Source of the DNA: Clostridium pascui
GTDB taxonomy: Bacteria > Bacillota > Clostridia > Clostridiales > Clostridiaceae
Assembly: GCF_016908015.1 (NCBI RefSeq)
Contig: NZ_JAFBDB010000003.1
Location: 1-64,000 of the forward strand
DNA: 64,000 nucleotides
Reading direction: 5' to 3'
This document shows positions 8,337-16,481 of this stretch, piece by piece. The position numbers were made by a program, and so were the translations under genes. The notes under the pieces are model-generated. The model was not told the DNA's origin and did no database searches. It saw nothing but the letters and a program-made list of their open reading frames with translations. Within the stretch, counting starts at the first letter, position 1. Each line of letters starts with the position of its first letter.

Positions 8337-9227
8337 CTATTTTCTAGACCTTGGATCTAATGCATCCCTAAGTCCATCTCCAAATAAATTAAAAGCTAAT
8401 ACGGTAATAGTAATAGCAATACCAGGGAACAATATTATATGAGGAGCGTTATAAAAATATCCTCTTCCTGCTCCAAGCATGCTTCCCCATTCGGCAAAAG
8501 GAGGCTGAACTCCTAGCCCTAAAAATCCTAAAGCTGCAGTGTCTAGAATAGCTGAAGATACTCCGAGTGTTGCACGTACTATTATAGGCGACATAACATT
8601 AGGCAAGATGTGCTTAAATATAATATTAAAATCATTATTTCCTATTACTCTTGCCGCTTGAACATATTCACTTTCTTTAACAGATAATATGCAGCTTCTA
8701 ACTATTCTCGCATACTCAGGTATCGTAACAATACTTATTGCAATTACAGCTTTATCTATTCCCTTTCCTAAGGCACTCATAAATGCTATAGCCAAAAGCA
8801 ATGACGGAAAAGCTAGTACTATATCCATTATTCTCATTAATAGCATATCTATTTTCCCGCCATAATACCCAGCTAACGCACCAACTACGGTTCCAATACT
8901 CAATGCAATAGCAACTGAGGTCACCCCTACTCTTAAAGATATTTTTGTTCCATCTATTATTCTACTTAATATATCTCTTCCTTGTTCATCCGTTCCAAAT
9001 ATATGTGCGGCTGATGGAGCCTGCAAGCTTTTGGAAAGTTCCCCTACATAAGGATTATAAGGCATAATGAATTTTCCAAATAAAGCTATTAAAGTTAATA
9101 ATAAAATTATAATCAATCCTACTAGAGCCGCTTTATTTTTTATAAGAACGCTAAATGTATTTTTTAAATGTCTATATTTTTCTTCACTTTCTTCAACTCT
9201 GGCATTTAATTCCACATTAGTCTCCAT
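8337..9227 (-). CDS. Peptide ABC transporter permease (DppC/OppC type)
   Basis: A 296-residue permease with one N-terminal transmembrane segment and about five more in the BPD_transp_1 domain. It carries FGTDEQGRDILSRIIDGTKISLRVGV, typical of the C-type permease. The EAA-like coupling loop (EYVQAARVIGNNDFNIIFKHILPN) contacts the ATPases. It forms the membrane channel with the B-type permease encoded just upstream. Confidence 0.92.
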   Translation of the reverse strand: METNVELNARVEESEEKYRHLKNTFSVLIKNKAALVGLIIILLLTLIALFGKFIMPYNPYVGELSKSLQAPSAAHIFGTDEQGRDILSRIIDGTKISLRVGVTSVAIALSIGTVVGALAGYYGGKIDMLLMRIMDIVLAFPSLLLAIAFMSALGKGIDKAVIAISIVTIPEYARIVRSCILSVKESEYVQAARVIGNNDFNIIFKHILPNVMSPIIVRATLGVSSAILDTAALGFLGLGVQPPFAEWGSMLGAGRGYFYNAPHIILFPGIAITITVLAFNLFGDGLRDALDPRSRK

Positions 9228-9243
9228 TTATAATTACCTCCTA

Positions 9244-10248
9244 TTACGAATACTTTATTCTAGGATCTAAATATGCATATAGTAAATCTACTATCAAATT
9301 TACAAGTACAAATACAATCGCTAAGATCATTACAGCTCCTTGAACTACCGGATAATCTGATTTCATTATGGCATCAATTGTATAACTCCCGACCCCCGGC
9401 CAGGAAAAAACCGTTTCAGTAAGTACAGCACCACCAAGAAGAGAACCTAATTGAAGTCCTATTACTGTAGTTATAGGAATTAATGCATTTCTCAGCGCAT
9501 GCTTAAGTATTACAACTTTTTCAAATAAACCCTTAGCTCTTGCTGTTCTTATATAATCCTGCTTAACAATTTCAAGCATTGTAGATCTTGTCATGCGAGC
9601 TATAATTGCAGTTGAATAAGAAGCTAATGCTACTGCAGGCAATGTTAAATGCATGAGTGCACTTTTAAATGCAACCATATTTCCAGTTATTAAACTATCT
9701 AAAAGATAAAATCCTGTAACATGAGCAGGTTCCATACCTATTTGTATTCTTCCTGATACAGGTAACCAATGAAGTTTAACTGAAAATAATACTATAAGCA
9801 TAAGTCCAAGCCAAAATATTGGCATAGAAACTCCAAGCAATGCTCCTATCATACTAAGGTAATCCACGATAGAATTTTGTTTTACTGCAGATATCACTCC
9901 TATAATTACTCCAACTATAGAAGCAATAATAATAGCTGCTAAAGCAAGTTCAATAGTTGCTGGAAATCTTGCTAGAATTTCTCCCGTAACTGAAGTCTTA
10001 GTTATAAGCGAATTTCCTAAGCTCCCCTTAAATACACCCCCTATAAAATCAAAATATTGTAAATATAGAGGTTTATTTAACCCAAGCTCTTCTCTTAAGT
10101 TTGCTACCTGCTCTGCTGTAGCATGTTGTCCTAATATAATACTCGCAGGGTCTGTTGTAAAAACATGCATTACTAAAAACACAAGTATTGATACCCCAAG
10201 TATTACAGGTAGTAATAGCACTAATCTTTTAAGTATATACTTTAGCAT
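9244..10248 (-). CDS. Peptide ABC transporter permease (DppB/OppB type)
   Basis: A 334-residue permease beginning MLKYILKRLVLLLPVILGVS, the usual N-terminus of DppB-like proteins. It has six predicted membrane segments and the coupling loop QDYIRTARAKGLFEKVVILKHALRN. The C-terminal segment ends in ...LYAYLDPRIKYS, as in the dipeptide/nickel group. A gap of about 250 bases with tandem hairpins separates it from the binding-protein gene, while the genes after it are tightly packed. Confidence 0.92.
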   Translation of the reverse strand: MLKYILKRLVLLLPVILGVSILVFLVMHVFTTDPASIILGQHATAEQVANLREELGLNKPLYLQYFDFIGGVFKGSLGNSLITKTSVTGEILARFPATIELALAAIIIASIVGVIIGVISAVKQNSIVDYLSMIGALLGVSMPIFWLGLMLIVLFSVKLHWLPVSGRIQIGMEPAHVTGFYLLDSLITGNMVAFKSALMHLTLPAVALASYSTAIIARMTRSTMLEIVKQDYIRTARAKGLFEKVVILKHALRNALIPITTVIGLQLGSLLGGAVLTETVFSWPGVGSYTIDAIMKSDYPVVQGAVMILAIVFVLVNLIVDLLYAYLDPRIKYS

Positions 10249-10310
10249 ATCTTTGGCCCCCTTCTATAATATCCAATGTATAATCACTAATAATATGTAG
10301 TAGTTTATAA

Positions 10311-10448
10311 TAGGAAACATCTCATTATTATGAGATGGGCTAATTTGTAACGAAATCGTAGCTTTCTACAAATTATGCCTAGGAAACATCTCATTATCAT
10401 GAGATGGGCTAATTTGTAACGAAATCGTAGCTTTCTACAAATTATACC
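10311..10448 (-). repeat. Two tandem 69-base hairpin units between the binding-protein and permease genes
   Basis: Positions 10311-10379 and 10380-10448 are near-identical copies that differ at two bases. Each holds two inverted repeats: a short one (CATCTCAT/ATGAGATG) and a longer one (AATTTGTA...TACAAATT with an inner GAAA/TTTC). No reading frame runs through them. The block lies downstream of the binding-protein gene and upstream of the first permease gene. mRNA stabilisation or partial termination, setting the binding protein in excess, is the simplest reading. Confidence 0.85.
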
Positions 10449-10454
10449 TATGTA

Positions 10455-10480
10455 GAAACCCCGTGTCTAAACGGGGTTTC
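10455..10480 (-). terminator. GC-rich hairpin directly after the binding-protein gene
   Basis: A perfect 10-base stem GAAACCCCGT/ACGGGGTTTC lies 15 bases past the stop of the binding-protein gene. On the minus strand no long T run follows, so it is a weak terminator or a 3'-end stabiliser rather than a full stop. Confidence 0.65.
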
Positions 10481-10495
10481 TTAATCTTGTGTTAA

Positions 10496-12064
10496 TTATT
10501 TTTCTACATCCTTTAAGAATACAACTCCTGTTGGATGAAGCTCAAAGTTTTTAACCTTTGATGAGTAAGCTGCTATACTCTTTGCATAGGATATCGGAAG
10601 CCAAACTGCCTCTTCATCTACTATCTTTTGTATTTCTTTATAAATATTGTTTCTTTCTTCTCCATTTTGAGTTTTTCTCCCCTTTACAAGAAGTTCATCT
10701 ACTTTAGGATTGTTATATCTAGCAGCATTTAAGGTAGATTTTATTTCCTTTGAATCGAACAGTGATAAGAAGTTATCAGCATCACCATTATCTCCATTCC
10801 ATCCATAGAATAGTATATCTCCTTCCCCTTGAGCTATTTTTTCTTTGTATTCCTTCCATGGATAAACATCAATTGTAGCCTTTATTCCTACTTTTGACAA
10901 ATAGTTTTGGATGGCTTCAGCTAACTTTTGCCCATTTACTGGATTATATGGTCTAGGGTTTGAGTAAGTAATCATTTTAACCTGTAGATTTTCTTTTCCT
11001 GCTGCCTTTAATAACTCTTTCGCCTTATCTGGATTGTACTGATAAGACTTTAACTTATCATTAAATCCTGGCATAAATGATGGCATTGGCGTATACGCTA
11101 CATCCGCAAAACCTTGATATAAATATTTAACAAGTTCTTCTCTATCTATGGCATAACTTATAGCTTGTCTAAGTTTAACATCATTAAATGGCGCCCTAGA
11201 TGTGTTAAATGCCATATAATTTATATTCATTCCTTGTTCGTTAAATAATTGCATCTTGCTATCTGTAAGTTTTTTAATATCATTAGGATCAACTCCATCT
11301 ATTATGTCCACAGACCCTGTCATAAGTTCACTTGCACGTACTGAATTTTCCTTAGTAAACTTAAATACTACTTTATCTGATTTGGCTTTTTCTCCCCAAT
11401 ATTCATTATTTTTTTCTAAAGTTACTGCTTCACCCTTTTTCCAAGATACAAATTTAAATGGTCCTGTTCCTACAGGATTTTCATTTAAGTTTCCATTATT
11501 CTTCTTTATAGCATCAGGACTTGCTATTGGTGCTGCAAGACACATCGCAAGGTTAGCCAAGAAAGGAGTATATGGCTCCTTCAATGTAACTTTCACTGTA
11601 TATTCATCTACTTTTTCAACCTTTTCCACTGGCGCAAAAGTAAATGATGCATATGGCATATCATCTTTTGCTTGAGGCGGAATTTGTCTATCTATATTAA
11701 ACTTTACTGCATCTGCATTAAATGGTGTTCCATCATGGAATTTTACTCCTTGACGTAATTTAAATGTATACTCTTTTCCATCATCACTTATCTTCCATTC
11801 TGTTGCAAGACATGACTCCACCTCTGTTGAACCCTCTTTATATTGAAGTAATCCTTCATACACATTTACAATTATCTTAGCTGACTCTCCATCATCAACA
11901 TAAGCTGGATCTAACCCCCTAGGGTCAGAACCCTGAGCATAAATAAGTGTTTTCGGAGCTGAAGCATTTCCACTAGTTGCCTGCTTACCTCCTCCACACC
12001 CTGCTAAAAGTGTTGTTGTTATAACCATACTGGTTATCAATAGCGCTAGTACTCTTCGTTTCAT
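10496..12064 (-). CDS. Peptide ABC transporter substrate-binding lipoprotein (SBP_bac_5 family)
   Basis: A 522-residue lipoprotein. The signal peptide ends in the lipobox LLAGC (Cys22), so the mature protein is anchored to the outside of the membrane. The family blocks RGLDPAYVDDGESAKI, KEYTFKLRQGVKFHDGTPFNADAVKFNIDR and the later ...KLRQAISYAIDREELVKYL are all present. It captures dipeptides or oligopeptides for the four downstream genes; the length and blocks favour the DppA side, but specificity is not certain. It is the first gene of the operon. Confidence 0.92.
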   Translation of the reverse strand: MKRRVLALLITSMVITTTLLAGCGGGKQATSGNASAPKTLIYAQGSDPRGLDPAYVDDGESAKIIVNVYEGLLQYKEGSTEVESCLATEWKISDDGKEYTFKLRQGVKFHDGTPFNADAVKFNIDRQIPPQAKDDMPYASFTFAPVEKVEKVDEYTVKVTLKEPYTPFLANLAMCLAAPIASPDAIKKNNGNLNENPVGTGPFKFVSWKKGEAVTLEKNNEYWGEKAKSDKVVFKFTKENSVRASELMTGSVDIIDGVDPNDIKKLTDSKMQLFNEQGMNINYMAFNTSRAPFNDVKLRQAISYAIDREELVKYLYQGFADVAYTPMPSFMPGFNDKLKSYQYNPDKAKELLKAAGKENLQVKMITYSNPRPYNPVNGQKLAEAIQNYLSKVGIKATIDVYPWKEYKEKIAQGEGDILFYGWNGDNGDADNFLSLFDSKEIKSTLNAARYNNPKVDELLVKGRKTQNGEERNNIYKEIQKIVDEEAVWLPISYAKSIAAYSSKVKNFELHPTGVVFLKDVEK

Positions 12065-12302
12065 TTTTAGAAGCCCCCTTCATTTTTCTTAAACTTGAAT
12101 AATACCTTAAGTTTTAAATTTTTATTTCCCCTAAACGAAATCTTAAAACATTTAACTTTCAGCATATTTACTACATCCCAATTATGTTTATGCACAAAAC
12201 TATTAAAACAATTAACCACCCATAACCCTTTACCACCAACGTATTACCATTGATTTATGTAAATTTAAATCACAAGTCGATTATTAATTTTTATTATTTT
12301 CC

Positions 12303-12331
12303 ATTATAGACCCATTAACTAAAAATTGCAA
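12303..12331 (-). promoter_or_regulatory. Likely promoter of the peptide-transporter operon
   Basis: On the minus strand TTGCAA-17 bases-TATAAT. Transcription would start near 12296, giving an untranslated leader of about 230 bases before the binding-protein ATG. The leader is AT-rich with a G-rich patch around 12216-12240; I recognise no riboswitch in it. The rest of the 12065-12483 stretch holds no gene I can support. Confidence 0.6.
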
Positions 12332-12483
12332 TTTTACAAAAGTCAAATTTCACTTTTTATAGCTAATGTAATCAATTTCATTTAGAAATTCTTAACATTT
12401 TATACCTAATTTATCCTTTTAGTTTTTCTGTTAAATTCACTTGTTTTTTAGATAAGGACTTTGCAACTAACTCAACAAAAAAT

Positions 12484-12508
12484 AAAAAAGCTGCAAAACA
12501 GCTTTTTT
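12484..12508. terminator. Terminator of tsaD
   Basis: AAAAAAGCTG/CAGCTTTTTT with a CAAAA loop forms a strong stem with T runs on both strands. It touches the tsaD stop codon on the minus strand. Confidence 0.85.
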
Positions 12509-13533
12509 TATCTTTGCCCTAATTTTAAATTCGGTACTGCATTTAACTCCATGGAAGATACCCTTCCCTTTAAAAACTCAAAGTACGCTGCACTTCCTAT
12601 CATGGCAGCATTGTCTGTGCATAGTATAGGTTCTGGAAATAATACCTCTATATCATTTTCACGACCTCTATTAATTAAAGTATTTCTCAAACATGAGTTA
12701 GACGCGACTCCTCCTGCTACTGCTATTTTATTTACTTTTTTAATCTTGCAAGCTCTCATTGCATTATCAACTAAAAACTCCACTACTGCTTTTTGAAAAG
12801 ATGCTGCTACGTCAGCCTTGTTGACCTCTTCGCCTTTCATTTCCATAGAATTTAAATAATTTAAAACTGCAGATTTTAATCCACTAAAGGAAAAATCTAA
12901 GGATGCATCATCATGAAAATTTGCTCTTGGAAATTTTATTGCATGTTGATTTCCTTCTTTAGCAAGCTTATCAATTTTAGGTCCACCTGGATATCCTAAT
13001 CCTAAAGCCCTAGCTATCTTGTCATAAGCTTCCCCTGCTGCATCATCTCTAGTTTGACCCATTACTTCAAATTTACCGTAATCTTTCATATATACTACAA
13101 ATGTATGCCCTCCCGATACTACAAGACACACAAAAGGCGGCTCCAAATCTTTATGCTGAATAAAATTTGAACTTATATGCCCTTCAATATGATTTACTCC
13201 AATAAGTGGTTTATCCAAAGCAAAAGCTAATGCCTTAGCATATTGAAGACCTACAAGCAGCGCGCCTACAAGGCCTGGTCCATATGTAACACCTACTGCA
13301 TCTATATCTTCAAAAGTAATGTTTGCTTTATCTATTGCCTCCTTAGCCACTGCACCAACTACCTCAATATGCATTCTTGAAGCTACTTCAGGAACAACTC
13401 CTCCAAACTTTTTATGTGTATCTATTTGAGAAGCTATAACATTTGAAAGCACATCTTTTCCATTTACTACCACCGCTGCAGAAGTTTCATCACAGCTACT
13501 TTCTATAGCAAGAATTTTAATTTTCTTCTCCAT
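12508..13533 (-). CDS. tsaD: tRNA N6-adenosine threonylcarbamoyltransferase TsaD
   Basis: A 341-residue Kae1/TsaD protein starting [22 protein letters not shown], with the family's ATP/metal-site motifs NHIEGH and [12 protein letters not shown] and a C-terminal [17 protein letters not shown]. It transfers the threonylcarbamoyl group to A37 of ANN-decoding tRNAs together with TsaB and TsaE, whose genes lie about 5 kb away on the other strand. The ATG at 13533 follows GAGAGGTAAAGGT; the longer frame from 13557 would read through this site. Confidence 0.96.
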   Translation of the reverse strand: MEKKIKILAIESSCDETSAAVVVNGKDVLSNVIASQIDTHKKFGGVVPEVASRMHIEVVGAVAKEAIDKANITFEDIDAVGVTYGPGLVGALLVGLQYAKALAFALDKPLIGVNHIEGHISSNFIQHKDLEPPFVCLVVSGGHTFVVYMKDYGKFEVMGQTRDDAAGEAYDKIARALGLGYPGGPKIDKLAKEGNQHAIKFPRANFHDDASLDFSFSGLKSAVLNYLNSMEMKGEEVNKADVAASFQKAVVEFLVDNAMRACKIKKVNKIAVAGGVASNSCLRNTLINRGRENDIEVLFPEPILCTDNAAMIGSAAYFEFLKGRVSSMELNAVPNLKLGQR

Positions 13534-13746
13534 ACCTTTACCTCTCTTATATTTCAATTATTAGATATATTTAAACTTGATTTCATTTTAAATTTTATAT
13601 TGTAAGTTCAATAAATTATTATACTTTATTAGTACCTTATAATCAAATATTTGTATCAACGGAACTCATTATGCTATTATTAAATAAGATTTCATTTTAA
13701 TATTGAAATTTATTCTACATAATTATATAAACAAAAGGTGATTAAT

Positions 13747-14367
13747 ATGAATAAGTATGCCAAGGTTGTAGTAAAAGGTTCTCCTATATCCAAATCAAAC
13801 TTTAAGCTATCAAATTTAAAGGGACGAGCAATTTTACCTTATAATTCAGGGAAATACCATGATAGATACGCCCTTTATGAAGAAGAAATTGCTTATGCTG
13901 CTAGAATTCAAAATCCTCATATAGTACTTACAGAAGCATTAATTGCAGTCCTCAAGGTTTATTATAAAAGTCAAAAGAGACATCCCGATACAAACAATAT
14001 TACTAAAAGCATTTTTGATGGTATAGAAAAAAGCGGATTAATTATAAATGATGCTCAGATTAGAAGACTTATAATAGAAGAATATTACGATAAAGAAAAT
14101 CCTAGATTTGAACTAGAATTATTTGCCGAAAGTATATATACCATGAGATATGATATATGTGAGAAGGAAACTAATGAAACACCAATAGAATATGAACCTC
14201 CTTCTAATAAGAAGAACCTAAGTATCTCAACTAAAAAAAACATCCCCTCATCCAACAATTTAACTTCTTGCAACATATGCGGAAAAGGAATCACTGCTGA
14301 AAATTCCATTTCAGCTAATAAGGGTAAAATGCTTATATGTAAAGAGTGTCTAAAAAAACTTTTTTAG
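13747..14367 (+). CDS. RusA-like nuclease-fold protein with C-terminal zinc ribbon
   Basis: A 206-residue protein. Residues 5-130 resemble RusA Holliday-junction resolvases: an N-terminal VVVKGSPISK strand, the block RHPDTNNITKSIFDGIEKSGLIINDAQI, and a closing FELELF strand. Against E. coli RusA (D-L-D-N...K...DD) the first aspartate, the lysine and one later aspartate are kept, but the second catalytic aspartate position is Asn (D-T-N-N). A low-complexity linker leads to CNICGK...CKEC, a four-cysteine zinc ribbon. RusA is usually phage-borne, yet no phage gene is near. The ATG follows AAAGGTG. Whether it cuts DNA is open. Confidence 0.7.
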   Translation: MNKYAKVVVKGSPISKSNFKLSNLKGRAILPYNSGKYHDRYALYEEEIAYAARIQNPHIVLTEALIAVLKVYYKSQKRHPDTNNITKSIFDGIEKSGLIINDAQIRRLIIEEYYDKENPRFELELFAESIYTMRYDICEKETNETPIEYEPPSNKKNLSISTKKNIPSSNNLTSCNICGKGITAENSISANKGKMLICKECLKKLF

Positions 14368-14373
14368 ACACTC
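14344..14373. terminator. Terminator overlapping the end of the RusA-like gene
   Basis: GAGTGTCTAAAAAA and TTTTTTAGACACTC form a 14-base stem that includes the last codons and the TAG stop. The A/T blocks are in the stem itself, so it can work in both directions and may also serve the convergent oxidoreductase gene. Confidence 0.65.
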
Positions 14374-14400
14374 ACTTTAACATCTATAAGGGCTTCACTT

Positions 14401-15666
14401 CTACTCTTCTTGTACATTTATAGTAATCTTACTGCAATTTGGATACTTTAAAAACATATCCTTTGTCACCTTTAATGTTTCCATTTCTCCTGGAGTAAGT
14501 ATTTCTTTTTTAATTCGCTTTTCTAGAAAATCATTAAAATAAATATCTATATAGCTATTGCTAAATACATTATTTACTCTAAGACTTAATTCAACATACT
14601 CTTCTACATTTTTAATGTTTATATATTTAGGTACCGTATATCCTACACCTTTACCCGATACTATTTCCGTTACATCTTTACCATTTTGAAAATTCATCCC
14701 CATTACATATAATGCTGCATTTTTTCCGGCTATATGGCTTTCTACACTTACATTATCTACCAAGTCATGTACATGAAGAACATTCCCACAAGCAAATATA
14801 CCATCTATGTTAGTTTCTAAACTTTCATTTACTATAGGACCTCCTGTAACTTTAGAAAGTTCAACTTCTGCTTTTCTCGATAGTTCATTCTCAGGTAAGA
14901 GTTCTACAGATAACAGCAAAGTATCGCACTCAATAAATTCTTCCGTCCCCTTTAGAGTTCTCCCATTTTCATCTACCCTTGCTATGGTAACTCCTTCAAG
15001 TCGATCCCTTCCCTTTATATCTATAACTGTGTAACTTAATCTTAGCGGAATGTCAAAGTCATCAAGACATTGTACAATATTTCTCTTAAGCCCTACAGGA
15101 TAATTCATGAATTCTACTACAGCCTTAACATTGGCTCCTTCAAGCGTCATCCTCCTTGCCATTATAAGTCCTATATCTCCAGAACCTAAAACCACAACTT
15201 CCTTCCCAGGAAGATATCCTTCAATATTTACAAATCTTTGTGCCGTTCCTGCAGTAAATATCCCTGCACATTTACCACCTGTGATATTCAATACTCCTCT
15301 TGGCCTTTCTCTGCATCCCATAGCCAGCACTACTGCCTTTGCCTTTATTTCTAATATGCCTTCATCTGGATTCACAGCACTTATAATCTTATCCCTAGTT
15401 AAATCTAATACCATGGTATTTAGCTTATATTGTATATTTGACTTTTCTATCTTATTTATATATCTTTGTGCATATTCAGGACCTGTGAGTTCTTCCTTAA
15501 ATGTATGAAGTCCAAATCCATTATGTATGCATTGATTTAAAATTCCCCCAAGCTCATTTCCTCTTTCTAATATAAGGATATTTCCTACTCCTTCTTCCTT
15601 TGCAGAAATTGCAGCTGCAAGCCCCGCTGGACCTCCACCTATTATAACAATATCATATTCCTGCAT
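14401..15666 (-). CDS. FAD/NAD(P)-dependent oxidoreductase
   Basis: A 421-residue pyridine-nucleotide-disulfide oxidoreductase-like protein. An FAD-binding Rossmann motif opens it (VIIGGGPAGLAAA, residues 7-19), a second nucleotide-binding motif VVVLGSGDIGLIMARR lies near residue 155, and a late FAD motif reads NIDGIFACGNVLHVHDLVDNV. It resembles the oxidoreductase often paired with GlpA-like dehydrogenases and a DUF1667 protein in clostridia. Here neither partner is adjacent and the gene stands alone, so the electron partner and substrate are unknown. A GGAGGAATT site precedes the ATG. Confidence 0.85.
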   Translation of the reverse strand: MQEYDIVIIGGGPAGLAAAISAKEEGVGNILILERGNELGGILNQCIHNGFGLHTFKEELTGPEYAQRYINKIEKSNIQYKLNTMVLDLTRDKIISAVNPDEGILEIKAKAVVLAMGCRERPRGVLNITGGKCAGIFTAGTAQRFVNIEGYLPGKEVVVLGSGDIGLIMARRMTLEGANVKAVVEFMNYPVGLKRNIVQCLDDFDIPLRLSYTVIDIKGRDRLEGVTIARVDENGRTLKGTEEFIECDTLLLSVELLPENELSRKAEVELSKVTGGPIVNESLETNIDGIFACGNVLHVHDLVDNVSVESHIAGKNAALYVMGMNFQNGKDVTEIVSGKGVGYTVPKYINIKNVEEYVELSLRVNNVFSNSYIDIYFNDFLEKRIKKEILTPGEMETLKVTKDMFLKYPNCSKITINVQEE

Positions 15667-15809
15667 AATTTAATTCCTCCAATTTAAAGTTAGCTCTTTA
15701 TAGCCTATTTTATAGTAATTTTTAACAAATACATTTTATCATTATGATTTGTAGGTTTCAAGAAATACTGTTATAAAACTAACCCCTATAATTATTATAT
15801 GAAAAAGTG

Positions 15810-15838
15810 TTGACATATTATCTGCTCGATGATATAAT
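15810..15838 (+). promoter_or_regulatory. Consensus promoter of tRNA-Trp
   Basis: TTGACA-17 bases-TATAAT is a perfect sigma-A consensus. It would start transcription about 8 bases before the mature tRNA. Confidence 0.93.
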
Positions 15839-15852
15839 AATCTTCGTAACGA

Positions 15853-15928
15853 AGGGGTATAGCTCAATTGGTAGAGTAGCGGTCTCCAAAACCGTTGGTT
15901 CCGGGTTCAAGTCCTCGTGCCCCTGCCA
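15853..15928 (+). tRNA. tRNA-Trp (anticodon CCA)
   Basis: A 76-base cloverleaf. The acceptor arm AGGGGTA pairs with TGCCCCT, the D arm contains AGCTCAATTGGTAGAGT, and the anticodon arm is CGGTCTCCAAAACCG with anticodon CCA. The T arm contains GGTTCAAGTCC, with the final CCA encoded. A perfect promoter precedes it and a terminator follows, so it is a single-gene unit. trpS lies at 33-34 kb. Confidence 0.97.
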
Positions 15929-15932
15929 CATT

Positions 15933-15966
15933 AAAACCATAGATAATTATCTATGGTTTTTTATTT
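15933..15966 (+). terminator. Terminator of tRNA-Trp
   Basis: AAAACCATAGATA and its complement form a long stem followed by TTTTTTATTTTT, 5 bases after the tRNA CCA end. Confidence 0.9.
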
Positions 15967-16055
15967 TTGTAATTTAATTTATTACGGACTTCTATAATAA
16001 CAAATTTATAATAAATAATAAAAACATTATGATGCAATTTTATTTGCAAAACTTT

Positions 16056-16091
16056 AAATCAGTGTATTAACTAATCCCAATACACTGATTT
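16056..16091 (-). terminator. Terminator after the zinc-ribbon gene
   Basis: AAATCAGTGTATT and its exact complement (16079-16091) form a 13-base stem with a 10-base loop, 2 bases beyond the stop of the minus-strand gene. The following T run is interrupted. Confidence 0.7.
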
Positions 16092-16093
16092 CC

Positions 16094-16474
16094 TTATCGT
16101 CTATGCCCACAATGAGGACAGTATTGAAATCCCATTTCCATCTCTCTTCCACAATTTTCACATCTAATAAGTGTTGTATAATTTTCTCCCCTAAACATCA
16201 GATTTAAATCCATATCATTGATTACTGGATTTTCACCTACCTTTAGCCTTTCTCCAAGTTCCTTAGGTATTTGAAAAACCGCAGTGCAACTTCTGCATTT
16301 TAAATAATATCTATAGTTCCACTTAAATATAGGTATAAAAAAGAAATGAAAAAAATTATATTCTTCTATAAGCTCATATGTAGTCATTTTTTCACAATCT
16401 TTACAAACCATATTTTTAATATTTCTTATTTCCTTATGTTTTTCTTCAATTCCAAATATACCTATAAAAAACAT
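16094..16474 (-). CDS. Zinc-ribbon protein with two CxxC pairs at the C-terminus
   Basis: A 126-residue protein that I cannot assign to a named function. Cysteine pairs occur at CKDC near residue 24 and CRSC near residue 60, and again at CENC and CPHC near the end, which fits two zinc ribbons. An aromatic stretch (NFFHFFFIPIFKWNYRYYL) between the first two pairs may be membrane-associated. It follows the lipoprotein gene after 7 bases and is probably co-transcribed with it. Confidence 0.7.
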   Translation of the reverse strand: MFFIGIFGIEEKHKEIRNIKNMVCKDCEKMTTYELIEEYNFFHFFFIPIFKWNYRYYLKCRSCTAVFQIPKELGERLKVGENPVINDMDLNLMFRGENYTTLIRCENCGREMEMGFQYCPHCGHRR

Positions 16475-16481
16475 AATTAAA

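Noticed and set aside
10311-10448. CRISPR repeat pair
   Set aside because: Two directly adjacent 69-base copies without a spacer, each with internal hairpins, do not fit a CRISPR repeat-spacer pattern.
11256-11675. 139-codon plus-strand reading frame opposite the binding-protein gene
   Set aside because: It lies wholly within a well-supported lipoprotein gene on the other strand, has no ribosome-binding site and resembles no protein.
12065-12483. Riboswitch upstream of the peptide-transporter operon
   Set aside because: No conserved aptamer blocks and no terminator or sequestering stem next to the ribosome-binding site could be found by eye.
13747-14367. Prophage remnant marked by the RusA-like gene
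   Set aside because: The neighbours tsaD, an oxidoreductase and tRNA-Trp are ordinary chromosomal genes, and no other phage gene or integrase is in the window.
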